From the NCBI GenBank assembly GCA_013350335.1, contig CM023539.1:46114631-46178630 (forward strand): a DNA stretch of 64,000 bases, written 5' to 3'. The translations under genes were made by a program, and so were the position numbers. The DNA is from Chimonanthus salicifolius. Its lineage: Eukaryota > Streptophyta > Magnoliopsida > Laurales > Calycanthaceae. Below, piece after piece: positions 11,644-23,828 of the stretch (the stretch's first letter is position 1; each line of letters opens with the position of its first letter). The notes under the pieces are model-generated. The model was not told where the DNA came from. It was given only the letters and a program-made list of their open reading frames with translations, and made no database searches.

Positions 11644-12770
11644 TATCATAATTACATACAACATCCCTGATACATCAAACACATCAAAATATCTCCATGT
11701 CTGTTTATCGGTCGCCCCGACGGAGCATGGACTCCGGTTTCATTTCATCCTTCCCCTGTCATATCCCTCCCATGCCATGCATGAGATGTAGATGCCATAT
11801 GCCATGTAATGAGTATAATAACAAACCATAACATTTAAAGAAAATCCCATCAATAAAACATATAACTTGATTACCCAAAATAGATCAAGCAAAGCCTCCA
11901 TAATCACATCATAGCATTAAAACCCATTTTAAACAAATCATATGCTTACCGGAATGAATCAAGTAAAAACCCCTACATAATACATAATTCAAAACCAATC
12001 TTAAAACATACAATATAATTTCTGAAATAATTCAAGGAAACCATCACTCAATCCATGGCTTACAAAAAGGTTAGAATCCTACCGAATACCGACTCGCGTC
12101 TTCGTTTCATTTTCGTCCGATAGTCCGGCTACCGTCACGCGTACTGCCCGCGATATCCAATACCTTATTAAATTTCCAAATCAGTTCAAGTTTTAACCAT
12201 TTCTAAGCCCATATGAAAAACCGGTCACTATTTAGGTTTTGTGGGTCCCCATGCCATCTATTAAACCTTTTAATCCCATAAGTCTTAAAATTCGGCCACC
12301 CTAGGCTTTATTAATCACTTATAAGGTTATTACATTAGATCCCCTAAGTCCATGATCAATTTCCATTGAATTCTTGAATTTGGCCACTAATTACGGTTTT
12401 GCCACTACCTCATTTTTCATGCTTAATCACTCATTTATCCATGCATGATTAAGTCCATAATTGATCATAAACTTAGATCCCCAACTTAGGTCCATTAATG
12501 ACCCATTGAACCATGTCACATAGCCATTAAAATTAACCATTTAATTAATCCAACCCCCCATTAACTAATCACATACCTACATCCTTCATTAGCCCATGAA
12601 AATTGACCTTCCATTAAATCATTACTCTTAGTCATACCTTGAGTCCATAATTGATTCCTCTACCACATTACAAGATCACTTACCTCAACCATCTTATTGA
12701 CCAAATTCCATTAATTTAAACTTATACATACACATTTAACTTTAGACCCATTAATGATCTAAAATTTGGG

Positions 12771-13257
12771 TCATGGGTTCGGCCATACACCATGGCCGAA
12801 CCCATGATGTTTCTTTCTCCATTTTTCTTGGATCCATTCATAACATTTTAGATCCACCAATAATCCTTTCTTGAGGGGTTTAAATCATGCATCTAAACCA
12901 TATTCTCTTATTCATTTCATTGCTACCAAATACCTACATTCACCAAAATATTAAACCCATCTTTTCTATCCTTTAAACCCATCATTTGATCACCATTTCA
13001 TCACCATAGGGTTCGGCCCTATGCCATGGCCGAACCCATGGTTCAAATTTCCTTCCATTCATGCATTTTAAAATCATACCATTCCATTGCATTTTTCATC
13101 ATACAATCATTTTAAAACATTACTCCCATGCATTCATTAAAACCCTAATTCATTAATCAAGAACCCACATTGCTTTCCATTCTTAAAACCCTAAGTAATT
13201 TAAACCAACCACCAAATCACCCACCATGGGGTTCGGCCATACTACATGGCCGAACCC
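12771..13257. repeat. Three GTTCGGCC palindromes in the 5' LTR
   Basis: Exact counterparts of those at 5078-5564 with the same stems and spacing, so the structures were carried in the element before it inserted. Confidence 0.92.
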
Positions 13258-14584
13258 TATGGCCCATGATTCTTATTTCCAAGTACCCAATTCCATGCTC
13301 AATTTAATCAATCACACAATGCACACAATATATTTCTCCAATTTCTTACCCTAACCCTAATTCACCCATTTAGGGTTTTCTCCATCTTCCACCCTTCCAT
13401 TTAATGTATCTAAATTCCATAGTATAAAATCACCTATCCACCATTAGTTTCACAAAAATAAATTCCATTTCTTAAACCCTAAAATCCAAAATTCTTTTAT
13501 TTAAGAAATACTCACTATCCGACGTTTCCTCCGATTTTCGCCGCTCCCGTCGGTCTCCTTAGCCTCCTCTCTCCTTCCTCTTGATCTTTGATAGGTCAAG
13601 ATCTTTGATCAAGGGTGGCAATCCCCAACACTAGAATCAGCCAAGATAAGTTTTGTGTGAGAGAGGGAGAGGGGAAAATTATGAGAGGGAAGATGATAAC
13701 CCTTTACCTTAGAGTGATTTCTCTCAAAATACCACTTCTTTCTTCTCTCCTTCTCTTCTCTTTTCCTTAACTCTCTTTCTCTCCTTCACTTGGATGTAGG
13801 GGACGACCATGGGAGAGTGAAAATGGAGAGAGTTGAATGAAAAGAGAATGGGAAAAGACATCAAGGCTTATCCCCATTTTTTTACTTTACATTAATTACC
13901 TTCACCAACCTTAAGATATTTTGAGATATTTAAGTTGCTTTATGGCTTAAACTCCACCCCTCTAAGTCCCAACGTGTTCTATTTTTTTTTGAGTTTGGGA
14001 TGAGGTGAGTTTTCACCTCATGGACCCCCTTTGACTACTCTTAACTACCATTTTAAATAATTTAATTATTTAATTACTTAGTTACTTTAATTCCCATTTA
14101 CTTATTTAAATCACCTTAGGTTAATTCATTATACTTAACCTAATTCCATTATTCCACCCATGGTTGACCAAATCAACCATGATGGTCGGCCCCACCAAAC
14201 CTTGGGTCCACACTTGGCCACATCACCATTGTTTGATTCCAAATAACTTAGGTGATTTAAAATCATTGAATTCACTCTAAGTGGATTACCATTGGGCCTA
14301 TGGCCCAATTACATTTCCATCTAGCCCATTTACCTTAGAGCATACCCATCTTGACCCATTGGGTCCCAAATGGGTATTTGACTCAATTTGTCCACCCATG
14401 GCCCAATTGGCCATCATTGACCACTTAAATGACTTTAAAATGCAATCCATGGTCTATTGGGCCATATTTGGGCCTTTGTCCAAATTTTGGCCCATTTACC
14501 ATTTATCCCACCAATTTCCAATTTTCATCATTAAAATAAATAATATTCACATATTTATTGATTTAAAAATTTCGGGCCATTACA

Positions 14585-14589
14585 CCTCC
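14585..14589. repeat. Target site duplication, right (CCTCC)
   Basis: CCTCC directly follows the right LTR and matches 3065-3069. Confidence 0.95.
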
Positions 14590-17500
14590 TCCAGACGAAA
14601 CGCAGTAAGAATTTCAGGGAAATAGGTACGAACATGGAAATGACGAACTTACTACATTTCCGTGAAAGATACACCCAAACAAGTTTCTTTTTTGCGAAAC
14701 AACCCAAAAAACTCAAAAATATTTACACATGAGGTGAAGATACCTCTTGACAATAAAAAAAAATATTTACATACCGAGATAAAGAATAACAATTAGAAGC
14801 TAATGGAAGAAAAGTGAAATCACGTGGATTGAGGTGGTAAGAATTAAAACAGCTCACTTTATTTAAATAGAACAAAGACATTAATGATGATTATGATAAT
14901 AATGATGCATGTACCAAATGTTTTCTATTTCAATTTCTATATATATAATTTTTTTAGATAAATCCTTAGAATGATCTAATTGTGATATGAGAAAAAGAGT
15001 TCAGTCAATGGTGAAAATAAATATTTTATTTATATTCCATGCATAGAATTATAATAAATTTACTTTATCACATCTTTTAGCAAGTATAATCATTAACAAC
15101 AATATGGAGATTGAAAGATGCGACCATAAGATGCGACTAGTAAGAGTTTATTCATCCCATTTTTAAACTATTTTATAAAGAAATGGTTAAAAACAATATT
15201 CTCATAGTGAATCCAAACACTAATAGAATATAGCGAGATATCCTAAGTAGTTCAATATATGTTTTTTTTTTTTTTTCTTACTTTTCATATACTTTGATAA
15301 CTTTTGTAGTTTAGATTGGAATAGTAAAAAATAATGCAAAATGGCTCATTAAAGAAGATGATTGATCTGTAATTAGTTTCGACGCCCTTACTCGCTCCCA
15401 TTTGGATGGAGGAGCGGGATTCAAATCTAAGATCGTCTTCCGGCAACATACAAACACAAAATGGAATAAGGGACTGAGATAATATATTTTTTTAACGTGG
15501 TAAATCCACTGAATGGAGAAACCTTCACGTGCCAATCTAGTAAAAAAGATCCACTATGAATTGAGTTTTTACAAACATAAATCGGTGTAAAAGATATTGG
15601 ACCCCTTGAACCAATGGACCACATCGAATACAAACTCATTGGCGACAATCACTTAGCGAAGTCTGCTGAATCCTTCATGGAGACATCAAATGTATGCATA
15701 AATGACATTCTGATGGACTGTCGGCTAAAACCAGCGTCCTAAAATGTAGGCCAAAGCTCTAGAGAAAAATCCAGAGTGAAACAGTTTAGTTTAGTCGACT
15801 GAATTGTGAGATTCAGTTGATTGAATCATGGTCAGATCCCGATCTATACTATATGTGAAGAATTCAGTCGACTGATTTTGTTCAGTTTGGCCGAAACTGC
15901 TTCAAATCAGTCACGATCTGCTTGCAAGAATACACTATATGTGGCCCCTCTCTATTGTTGGACGTTGTGACTCCACCGTGGATAAAGTGGGTGCCTCCAA
16001 CTCTCAACCCTCCACCTTTTAATGCCAAAAACAGTTGGGAAACTTCCCGACGGTTGAGAGTTTGAATTTGAATTCAAAATGTAACCGTCGGTGGTTACCA
16101 AAACTGCACCTAACTTCAAAATTCCAGTGGAAACTACAGAGTTTTGTGACTCTAACTCGACAACTCAGTCTTCCATTGTGTCTCAATCCGTTTACGGATC
16201 AATGATCATTCAACGAGATCCTAATATCATTTGGCCCACATAAAATTATGAGAGTCGATTTGTTGAAAATTTTATGCTCTAATGCTGTTTATAAAAATAA
16301 ACTTGATTAGATCCATTTAAGTGCACTTTAGATAACCTATTTTTCCACCTAAAAGTCACATAGATGGAATTTTTTTCTTAGAGACGTGTAGAAAATGATA
16401 TAGATACAGAGTGAGTAAAGTTTTATTGTCATTTTATCACTTTAGATTATATAATTTTAAATTTCAAATATTTATGTATTATAAATTAGATGTGAGAGTT
16501 TCTAAAAACATTCTCCTAACAGTATAAACCCACTATGAATTTCAAAATATGGAAATATATTTTTGTATTTAACAAATGCATAAAAATAAGTAATTTTAAA
16601 ATTAACAAAACAAAAATAAATAAATAAAAGAGTTCATGATGGGAGCCCACTCAATGGCATTGGTTGTAATTTGGTAAAAATCATAAGCTTTTCTGTAATT
16701 TCGCCTTAATGACATAGATGTTATATTTTTGAACAGTTAATAGGTTTTTCTATCAATTGACAAACCTCTAAAAAATGGAAGTTCAAGTGACTCTACTGGT
16801 TGAACCACAAAAGTGCTTGACCAAAGCTTATGCTCATGGCCAGCCCTATCCTATCTAATAGTTCAAAAAGATTTAAATAGAATTCAATATAATAATTCAC
16901 CATATTTTCAATAAATTTTTTTATGTTAGGCCAACTTAAAATCTTATCGAGTTCCTTGGATTGGATCTGATTGGTTATGGCTGTTTTTATTCCATTATAA
17001 AAATCTGGCTCACATTGCTGATAGGATGGTGAGTGGTCAACAATTTCTCCTTAAATGAGAAATAGATTCTTTAGAAGAAAAAGAAAATGTCTCCTTACAA
17101 GAAAAAATTAGGGTCTTAGTTTCCATAGTCTTCATTTTCAATCGGTGGGATATTATAAAATACAAATAACTTTTAAAGAAATTGCGTATTGTTTTAATAG
17201 AAATTTCCAACCTTATAAAATTATCAATTTTTTTTTTTAAATCAAAATACAATCATCATGTTAACACACTTTTAGTCGCTGATTTTGCTCAAATACTCAA
17301 ATGTGAAAATGGTACAAAAGAATACCGTGGGAAACATTCAAACAATTTTTTATTTCTTAATTAGGCACGCAGTCTTAATATTACTAATGAATGTGGATTT
17401 ATTAGAAACTTTTGTGGTTAATACAACGTTTGCTATAATCATTTTAATTAATCAATTGTGTCATATTTTAGATGTTGCAAAGTTTAGTTCTTAAAAAAAT

Positions 17501-18195
17501 TTTGAAGTGATTAAAATTTTTAAAGTAAAAGAAAAATGATTTTATTTCTCCAAGTAAGTTGACTTTTGATGGGCTTTAGATTCTACCATTACAGGGCTTT
17601 TTTATTTTTCTTTGTGAAAAAATAGCTATTACAATCATTTTTCACTTTTAATTTTGCACTGGATGCGATTTTACGAAGATTTAAAAACATGTTTTTCATC
17701 TTAAAAAGCTATTTCTTACTAACTTCAATTTTTTTTAGATTTATCCATTTTGATTTAGAATTTTTGCTCTAAGGTAACCTCTATTTGGGTTTTTTTTTTT
17801 TTTGAAAAATTAATGAAATGATATAGAGTGGTTATGTAATTAAATGAAGATGTCTTAATATGATTGATATAGTTTGAGAGTGTTTATGTGATATTTCTAA
17901 TCTTAAAATATTTCATAAAATTAAGGTTTATATAACAAAATTAAAATATAATAAAAGATACAAATAATTATGAAACACTATAGAATATGAATTTCTTATT
18001 ACATATTTGTTAATATTGTTTTTTTGATTTTTAAGATTTTATATATTTTTTAACTTTTATGATACACTTTATTTGTATCAAAATATTTACTTTCAAAAGT
18101 ATGAAGTTCAAGAAAAGGGTTCACTGTAAGTTTTCTAATTTTCTTTATTTTTTCCTAAAAGAATATGAATTTGCCACAAAATCTCTATTTTTCTT
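14590..18195. other. Intergenic, degenerate repeats, no gene seen
   Basis: AT-rich sequence. A stretch at about 15780-16140 has repeated CAGTCGACTGAAT motifs and sequence resembling an old LTR, without definable ends. Short open frames here show no domains, and long poly-A and poly-T runs are common. Confidence 0.6.
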
Positions 18196-18509
18196 CAAAT
18201 TAAGGAGTGTCCATTTAGACACGGGCATTTTCTTTCACCATACACAGGATTTTAAATTTCTATATGAAATTACAATTTTACCTTCTACTTTCCGCACCGT
18301 CCGAATGTCCATTAAGAACATTTCTCGTGCGTTCGAACGGTCTAACGTTTATTTCAATATAAAAGTCCACCGTCCGAATGCACGAAGAATGCTCTGAATG
18401 GACATTCGGACGGTGAAGAAAGTAAAAGGTAAAATGATATTTTTACATGAAAATTTAAAATCCATGATGAAAAAAAAATCCTGTATCTAAATGGACATTC
18501 CAAATTAAG
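18196..18509. mobile_element. Mutator-type MITE (18205-18500) with its 9-bp target duplication
   Basis: A 296-bp foldback element. Its ends GAGTGTCCATTTAGACAC and (reverse complement of the right end) GAATGTCCATTTAGATAC begin inverted repeats that extend roughly 130 bp inward, with ACCGTCCGAATG near the centre on both arms. It is flanked by a perfect 9-bp duplication CAAATTAAG at 18196-18204 and 18501-18509. Nine-base duplications and long terminal inverted repeats are the mark of Mutator-like elements. No transposase is present. Confidence 0.9.
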
Positions 18510-19136
18510 TAGATAAATATCATTACTTATCAGAGCAAATTAAAAAAGAACATCCCACAGCCCCGGACTAAGTAAATAGTACTGTGAAAGTAAATAAAAA
18601 GCCCACAGATTTTTAAAACCATTGTGTCCCAGGCAACTCTAAGTCTCTAACCAAACTTGGATAGACACAAGGGAAAGTGCACCCAAAAGGGGCAATCCAG
18701 CCATCCAAACTCCAAAGTGTTTTTTGCAATTAAAAAGGCACTAAAGCATCCAATCAATATTTTTTCTTGGGAGTATGCTAATCCAAAACAGTGTAAACAA
18801 TTTGGCTGGTTTGGATTTGCAAGTAAAGCCCCCACATGTACGGTGGATAAGTGGCTGAGCTTTCCAATTGAGGCCCTTGTCTAGAATATTTATTAATTAA
18901 TAGGATAAAGAGATAGGTTTATCCCCTTCTTATGCATGAATCAGGACAATGGATTCTTGTCAGTAGCTTTCATGTAAGGAAAGGCCCACTCTATTCAGTC
19001 ATCCACAAAACCAGAGGCGGCTGCCTCTGCTCTGCTCCTTTGTAATGCAACACTTCCACCAACTCTCTCTCTCTCTCTCTCTCTCAATAGCTGAAGAAAG
19101 GAAAGGAAGAAGATTGATTTTACTCAGAGGTGAAAA
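18510..19136. promoter_or_regulatory. Upstream region and 5' UTR of CXXS1
   Basis: Contains the sequence before the CXXS1 start. A pyrimidine-rich (CT)n tract at 19063-19085 lies 52-74 bases before the ATG and is probably in the leader. I could not pick a convincing TATA box. Confidence 0.45.
19063..19085. repeat. (CT)n microsatellite before CXXS1
   Basis: About eleven CT units just upstream of the CXXS1 start codon. CT/GA tracts in leaders are common in plant genes. Confidence 0.85.
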
Positions 19137-21149
19137 ATGGAAGTCCCTCAGCAGCAGATTACTAAGTCAAGGGTTGTCAAAGTGGACTCAGAAGATTCAT
19201 GGGATCTTTTAATTTCTCAAGCTAACAATCAAGGCTGCCCTGTGAGTTCCAAATCCCACTTTTACTGCTTAAATTCATATTTTCTTCCAATTTTCTCTTA
19301 TGGGGCATGTGGGCCTTAGCTAGGAAGAAGTCCCTTGGGTAAAGTTTTAGGTGGGTTTCATGTTTAACAGGCATTTTTTTTTAATTGCAGCTTTCATTAG
19401 AAATACGCAATCCCACCTAATATAGTTTAATTGGTTGTCTCTCGAGAGGGAGAGGTTGCGAGTTTGAGTATCTGTGATCTAATTTTGGTGTGTTTTATAA
19501 GTAGTGGGCTCATCTGTGAGAGTTTTAGTAAGATTTTTCCATGCGTTAATAGAAAAAGAAAAGAAAAATGCAATCCCAATTTTAGAGAAAATGGTTTCCA
19601 CCCACTTTTCTCTTATCCAAACAAGGTGTGATGGGCTTAGTGAAGCTGGGAAAGTTTGGAATTCTCTTGTTTGATCATAGACTATTTGATGTCTGAGTTA
19701 TTTGGACTTTGTGTTTCAGGTTGTGGTTCATTTCACTGCCTCATGGTGTGCGCCATCGGTTGTAATGAATCCATTTTTTGAAGAACTGGCCAGGAACCAT
19801 CAAGATCTTCTATTTCTCTTGGTAGACGTGGATTCCGTAAAGGTTACTTCTCATTTATTCTTTACAATATCATTCTTCGTCATCATTAAATATTTTATCC
19901 CATATTCCTATATATATTAGATCAGATGTCAAAAAGTAGAGTTGTAAGATAAACAACAAGAAGATATTTATGTGGTATTCTTATGATAAATTTTGTTTTA
20001 TGAAAACATTGGGAGAAATATAAAGTTGGATCAACTTAACCTTTATTTGTAATGTTTTGAACGGGGGTTTTAAAAAATGTTTATATCGCCTTATTTTTTT
20101 TTTTTTTTTAATTTAAACGATAAATATGAACCGATATTTTCTGAACCTGAATTTTAGCCCATTAACCAAAGCTACCGGGCCTTGTTAAGTTTCAGACTTT
20201 CAGCCCACTCAGCCTCTTATGCACCTAATAGTTACACTTTATGTTTCGTTGCTCCCAAGTTCTAATATTCTACATAGTGCCACTTGATTTGGGTCAAAGA
20301 CTAGCCAAAACATGGGCTAAACTTTAACGAATGCAGGGCCCAGACAAGTTGTTGATCCCGTTGCTATTTTAAAGTGTTTCCATGACATAAACGGATAGAA
20401 AGGAATGTGTTTTTTTTATAAGAATTGATACAACTATAACTTTTAATTATTTATATAATAATAAATGGACATAAGAATAAATCGGCCAGCGTTCTTCAAC
20501 GGACATTTTATGTTTAGCGACACGAGTTTTAGTGTATTTTTTATTTTGCCCTTCGTATGAACAGTAAAATTTTAATGGGTTGATTTTTTACTGTTCATGT
20601 GAATTTCAGCGAGTCAATTGTACTGTTTATGAATTTTGACATTATTTTTTCTTCGGTGCTGAATAAATCTATTACTCATTCTTATAAAAAAAAACTCTAG
20701 TGTTTCTATCACACTCTGTTATATTTTTATCAAAAAAGTTTAACTCATGAAATGAATACTTTCGATTGACAAAGAGAGACAGGCAGATGAACTTGAGGCA
20801 TCAAAATCATATGTAGACTAATGTTGAATTTCAGCCGTTGCTGGAAATTCAATGGTTATGATTGTCTGATGTAGTAGTGTCTAATGTGTCACAAATGGTG
20901 TGACCCATGATTTGAATTCTTTGAAAACCTGAAAGCATATTTCTGTTTATAGTATGGAACTATGTATGGATAAGTGATAATTTAGTGGGCTTGTGTCAGG
21001 TTGCTGCATCCAAGATGGAAGTAAAGGCCATGCCTACTTTTGTGTTACTGAGAGAGGGAGCCCAAGTGGATAAGCTTGTTGGTGCTAATCCAGAAGGGAT
21101 AAGGAAAATGATTGAAAGCTCTCTTCAGTCCTTTCGTTCGTATAAATAG
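19137..21149 (+). CDS. CXXS1: Thioredoxin-like protein CXXS1
   Basis: Three exons (19137-19241, 19720-19842 and 21000-21149) join in phase 0 with GT-AG borders to give 125 residues and a TAG stop. The product is a single thioredoxin fold without a transit peptide, so probably cytosolic. The active site is WCAPS (residues 44-48), with Ser replacing the second Cys of the usual WCGPC. Other conserved parts are FFEELA, the VDVD strand, the cis-proline motif KAMPTF and the KLVGANP turn. Length and motifs match the plant CXXS1 family (118 residues in Arabidopsis, from memory), whose members show disulfide-isomerase-like rather than classical reductase activity. Exon 1 carries the VVKVDSEDSW lead-in typical of the family. 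Intron 1 holds a SINE (19416-19567) and intron 2 (1157 bp) an inverted repeat. All expected residues are present, so I consider it functional. Confidence 0.93.
19405..19578 (+). mobile_element. tRNA-derived SINE (19416-19567) in CXXS1 intron 1
   Basis: A 152-bp insert with a box A-like part (TAGTTTAATTGGTTGTCTC), a box B-like part (GAGGTTGCGAGTTTGAGTA), then GGTGTGTTTTATAAGTAGTG and GGGCTCATCTGTGAG, and an A-rich tail. It is flanked by an 11-bp target duplication with one mismatch (ACGCAATCCCA at 19405-19415, ATGCAATCCCA at 19568-19578). The body matches the SINEs at 36841, 40581 and 56822. Confidence 0.85.
20410..20695. repeat. Possible MITE in CXXS1 intron 2
   Basis: TTTTTTTTATAAGAAT at 20410-20425 faces its reverse complement at 20678-20693, enclosing about 250 bp. 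No clean target duplication is visible, and the arms are short and T-rich, so chance is not excluded. Confidence 0.35.
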
Positions 21150-23592
21150 AAGTTAAATATGGGTTGCCCTCTCAGATATTATATATATAAAAAAATAATC
21201 ATATCTGAATTTGGTAAGCTAATTATTACTGTAAGTTGTGTGACAATTTAAGATGCTTTTGAATGCAGAAATTAGTCAACTTGTGAATTATTTTATGTAA
21301 TATAAGTCAAGTTGAAGAGCTGTTTGTACTTTGTATCTATTCTTTTATTAGAATTTTGAGTGGAGTCACTGTAAAAACACTAAATAATCTCATAGAGAGT
21401 GGTGTGTAAAGTAAATTCTAAAACTTCCTTTAATGACTCGAGTGTTTTGACAAACTTGAGTGTTTTGACCGTCAAATCAACCTTTCACATTCACAATATT
21501 TGTCGAGTAGTGAGAAACAACGAATCTCTTATTTATTTCTATCAAAGAAAATTTCTAAATTAATTTTAAAAATAATTCATATCTCTAAATATATGACACT
21601 AGGTTAATTTTCTAAATAAAATTAAAATTACATATTCATTTTTTTTATAAGAAATCCCAATATAGAATGCAAATTGACAAGTGGGCCATTAAAATGTACA
21701 TTATGTTGTTAATTTCGTTATATTCCAACTGAAATTGACTGAATGTTTCAGTTTCTAAAAAAAAAAAAAATAGAACAAACCATTAAAATTTTAGTATTAG
21801 GTTCTATACTACTTGTATTCCACCCCATTTCAAGCCATTCTGGTCAAAACAGCCCTTGATCCATAAGATGGGTAAAACTGGCCCATCTTTACTTGTTTCT
21901 CTTGGATCAAGGCCCATTTTGGGGCTCTAGTCTTTCCATCTAGATGTTTTCATTTTTTTTTTGTACTCATCAAATTCATCCAAAGTCTAAACTACACAAA
22001 TTAAATTGATGGACAAGTGCATCAGATTTTAGACTAAAATTCATTTTTTAGTTAGTTGATCTAATTAGTTGAGATTACCAAGTGTCTTGAATTATTATTT
22101 TAAAGACATATAGTGTGTTTCTTACAATCCCGAAATAGAAATTAAAAGAGAGAAAACAAAAACAAATAAAAAGAAAGCAATAAAAGAAAAAGTAATATTT
22201 CCACCATCTTATTTTAGGTGTCTGATTTGAAAGATTTGTATTTTTTAAAAAACTCTCTATATAAGACTAACATTCTATTTAATATCATCTATTTTCAACA
22301 TATTTTATGTTACTTTAATATAAATGAGATAACTATTTTGACACAATGTTCTAAATCCCAATCCCAACTTTCAGAAATGTAGGATTACCTTCTTCAAGTA
22401 TGCGTTCTTCGACAGCTGGTGTTTTTTTTCTCTTCCTATTCGGTTAGGGTCTTACTTGGTGCTGCATCACACCATGTAAAAAGCCTTTATTATTTAGTTA
22501 TTGGGTTTTGTTTTTTATAATCACAGAAATATATTATTTTTTCTTCAAAAGGAAAGTTGGGATCATCAATTAAATGCTAAACTTATAATAATTCCGACGG
22601 ATTTCATTTACAAATTCACATAAAATAGACAGTGGGGTATGGACTGTGTTTAAAATGGACAGAAGTGAAAAATCTTTTTACAAAAATGTCCAATTTGTTC
22701 AATTTCATTTCATTTTAGGCAGTGAGGCCAGCATTCATGAAATCTTTTGACTGCTGCATCTACTTTTATTCCAAGAGCTGTTATTTTGCCATTTTGTCGA
22801 CAAACTCTGCCACGTACGGAGTTTAATAAGCAACTAAAGTGGAAATATTTTGGCTTTTTTTCTCCTCTCCACTCTTCCTCTATCCTCTCGATTGCCTCTT
22901 CACCTCATGTGCCCTTCCTTCCCTTTACCCACAACAAAAACTACAGTTCGCACTTCACACACCTGTTACCATAATCCAATGAGAATAAAAAATTCCATTT
23001 CATCTAATATTAGGATTAAATATTCAACTTAAAGCTCTCCCTCCTGCAAATAGTACTCTCTAGATCTTTGAATCCACATAGGTTGGCTGTTGAACTTAGA
23101 CTTTAATAACGCTTGTTCTTAGGATTAGATATTCAGTTAGAAAGACTAGTGTATTAAATAGAAGGATTGAACTTCTTTATAAATCTTTAAATCTTTCCTT
23201 CACACTGAAATTCATTATCTGCTCCTCATATCTAAAATCCATCTAAAATCCGAAAAGGATGACACCCATTTTCTCATCTCCATCCTGAATTTGGTAACTA
23301 GTAGTCTTAATCACAGAAGACAGCAACTTAGACCGAAAATCCACCATCCTTTGACTCTTCTCACCCCATCGAAACCAGTTTCGCCATTTCTTCATCCAAA
23401 CCCAAAAAAGGGCAAGGCCCACCTTCCCACATTTCTCACTCACATTTCTCAACCCAGAGTGAAGTGACGCTTTCTTTAACCACAGAAATCTGCAAAACAG
23501 AGCCAAAAGGCACCCCATTTCATCTCAACCACAAAGAAAGAATCCTGTTATCATTTCCATCTCGAAACAGGGATATCTAGAGAGAGAAGAAA
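21150..23592. other. Intergenic, CXXS1 3' flank, no gene seen
   Basis: Begins with the CXXS1 3' UTR. The rest is AT-rich with several poly-A or poly-T runs and no element with definable ends. A 91-codon minus frame at 23243-23518 has no recognisable domain or usable start context. Confidence 0.6.
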
Positions 23593-23828
23593 ATGTGTTA
23601 CGTAGGTAAGGCCACAAAGATCTTCATCTTCATAGTCTCAGTGCTGGCAATGGTGGGCTTAGTATTGGGCTTTGGGTTCCTCCGCCATGGGTTTCAGAAA
23701 TCCCACAACTGCGCAATGGCTGCCGTCCTGTCATCCAAGAGCCGACTTCAGCCACCCCAGTTTTGGCAGCTCCTCCATACAGCCCACCCACACCAGTCTT
23801 TGCCACGCCGGCGCCCGTGCAGGCGTAG
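23593..23828 (+). CDS. Possible small single-pass membrane protein with proline-rich tail, probably frameshifted
   Basis: The ATG at 23593 opens [20 protein letters not shown], then a hydrophobic stretch to about residue 30 ending [13 protein letters not shown]. This reads as one membrane helix after a short basic N-terminus. In the same frame the sequence runs on to a stop near 23850 without further sense. A different frame from about 23700 encodes a proline- and alanine-rich tail ([13 protein letters not shown], then [12 protein letters not shown]) ending at TAG 23826-23828. Short plant membrane proteins with this N-terminus and a Pro-rich tail are familiar to me, but I cannot name the family. 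A frameshift near 23695-23720, or an unrecognised splice, would join the two. Upstream sequence 23530-23592 is leader-like. Confidence 0.45.

Larger units (their letters stand above)
3070..14584 (-). mobile_element. Ty3/gypsy LTR retrotransposon (Tekay/Del-like chromovirus derivative), defective
   Basis: An 11.5 kb element read on the minus strand. It has two nearly identical LTRs of 3822 and 3774 bp, ends of the TGTAA...TTACA type, a 5-bp target duplication CCTCC, and a primer binding site two bases from the 5' LTR matching the 3' end of initiator-Met tRNA. The 3.9 kb internal region keeps only the end of an integrase gene and no recognisable gag, protease or full reverse transcriptase. It is therefore a non-autonomous, LARD-like copy that must have been moved by a related element. 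I count about 12 substitutions (10 transitions) between the LTRs, plus one homopolymer base and one 49-bp repeat unit, which indicates a recent insertion. The clade call rests on the integrase C-terminal sequence. Confidence 0.93.
10811..14584 (-). repeat. 5' LTR of the gypsy element (3774 bp)
   Basis: Starts TGTAACACCCG and ends GGGCCATTACA on the plus strand. It is nearly identical to the left LTR apart from about 12 substitutions, one T in a homopolymer and one missing 49-bp unit. It would drive transcription toward lower coordinates. Hairpin units lie at 11469-11643 and the three palindromes at 12771-13257. Confidence 0.95.

Noticed and set aside
18059..18397. 112-codon plus frame
   Set aside because: It runs from AT-rich DNA into the inverted arms of the Mutator-type MITE and has no domain.
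23243..23518. 91-codon minus frame before the small membrane protein
   Set aside because: No recognisable motif. It overlaps probable leader sequence on the other strand.
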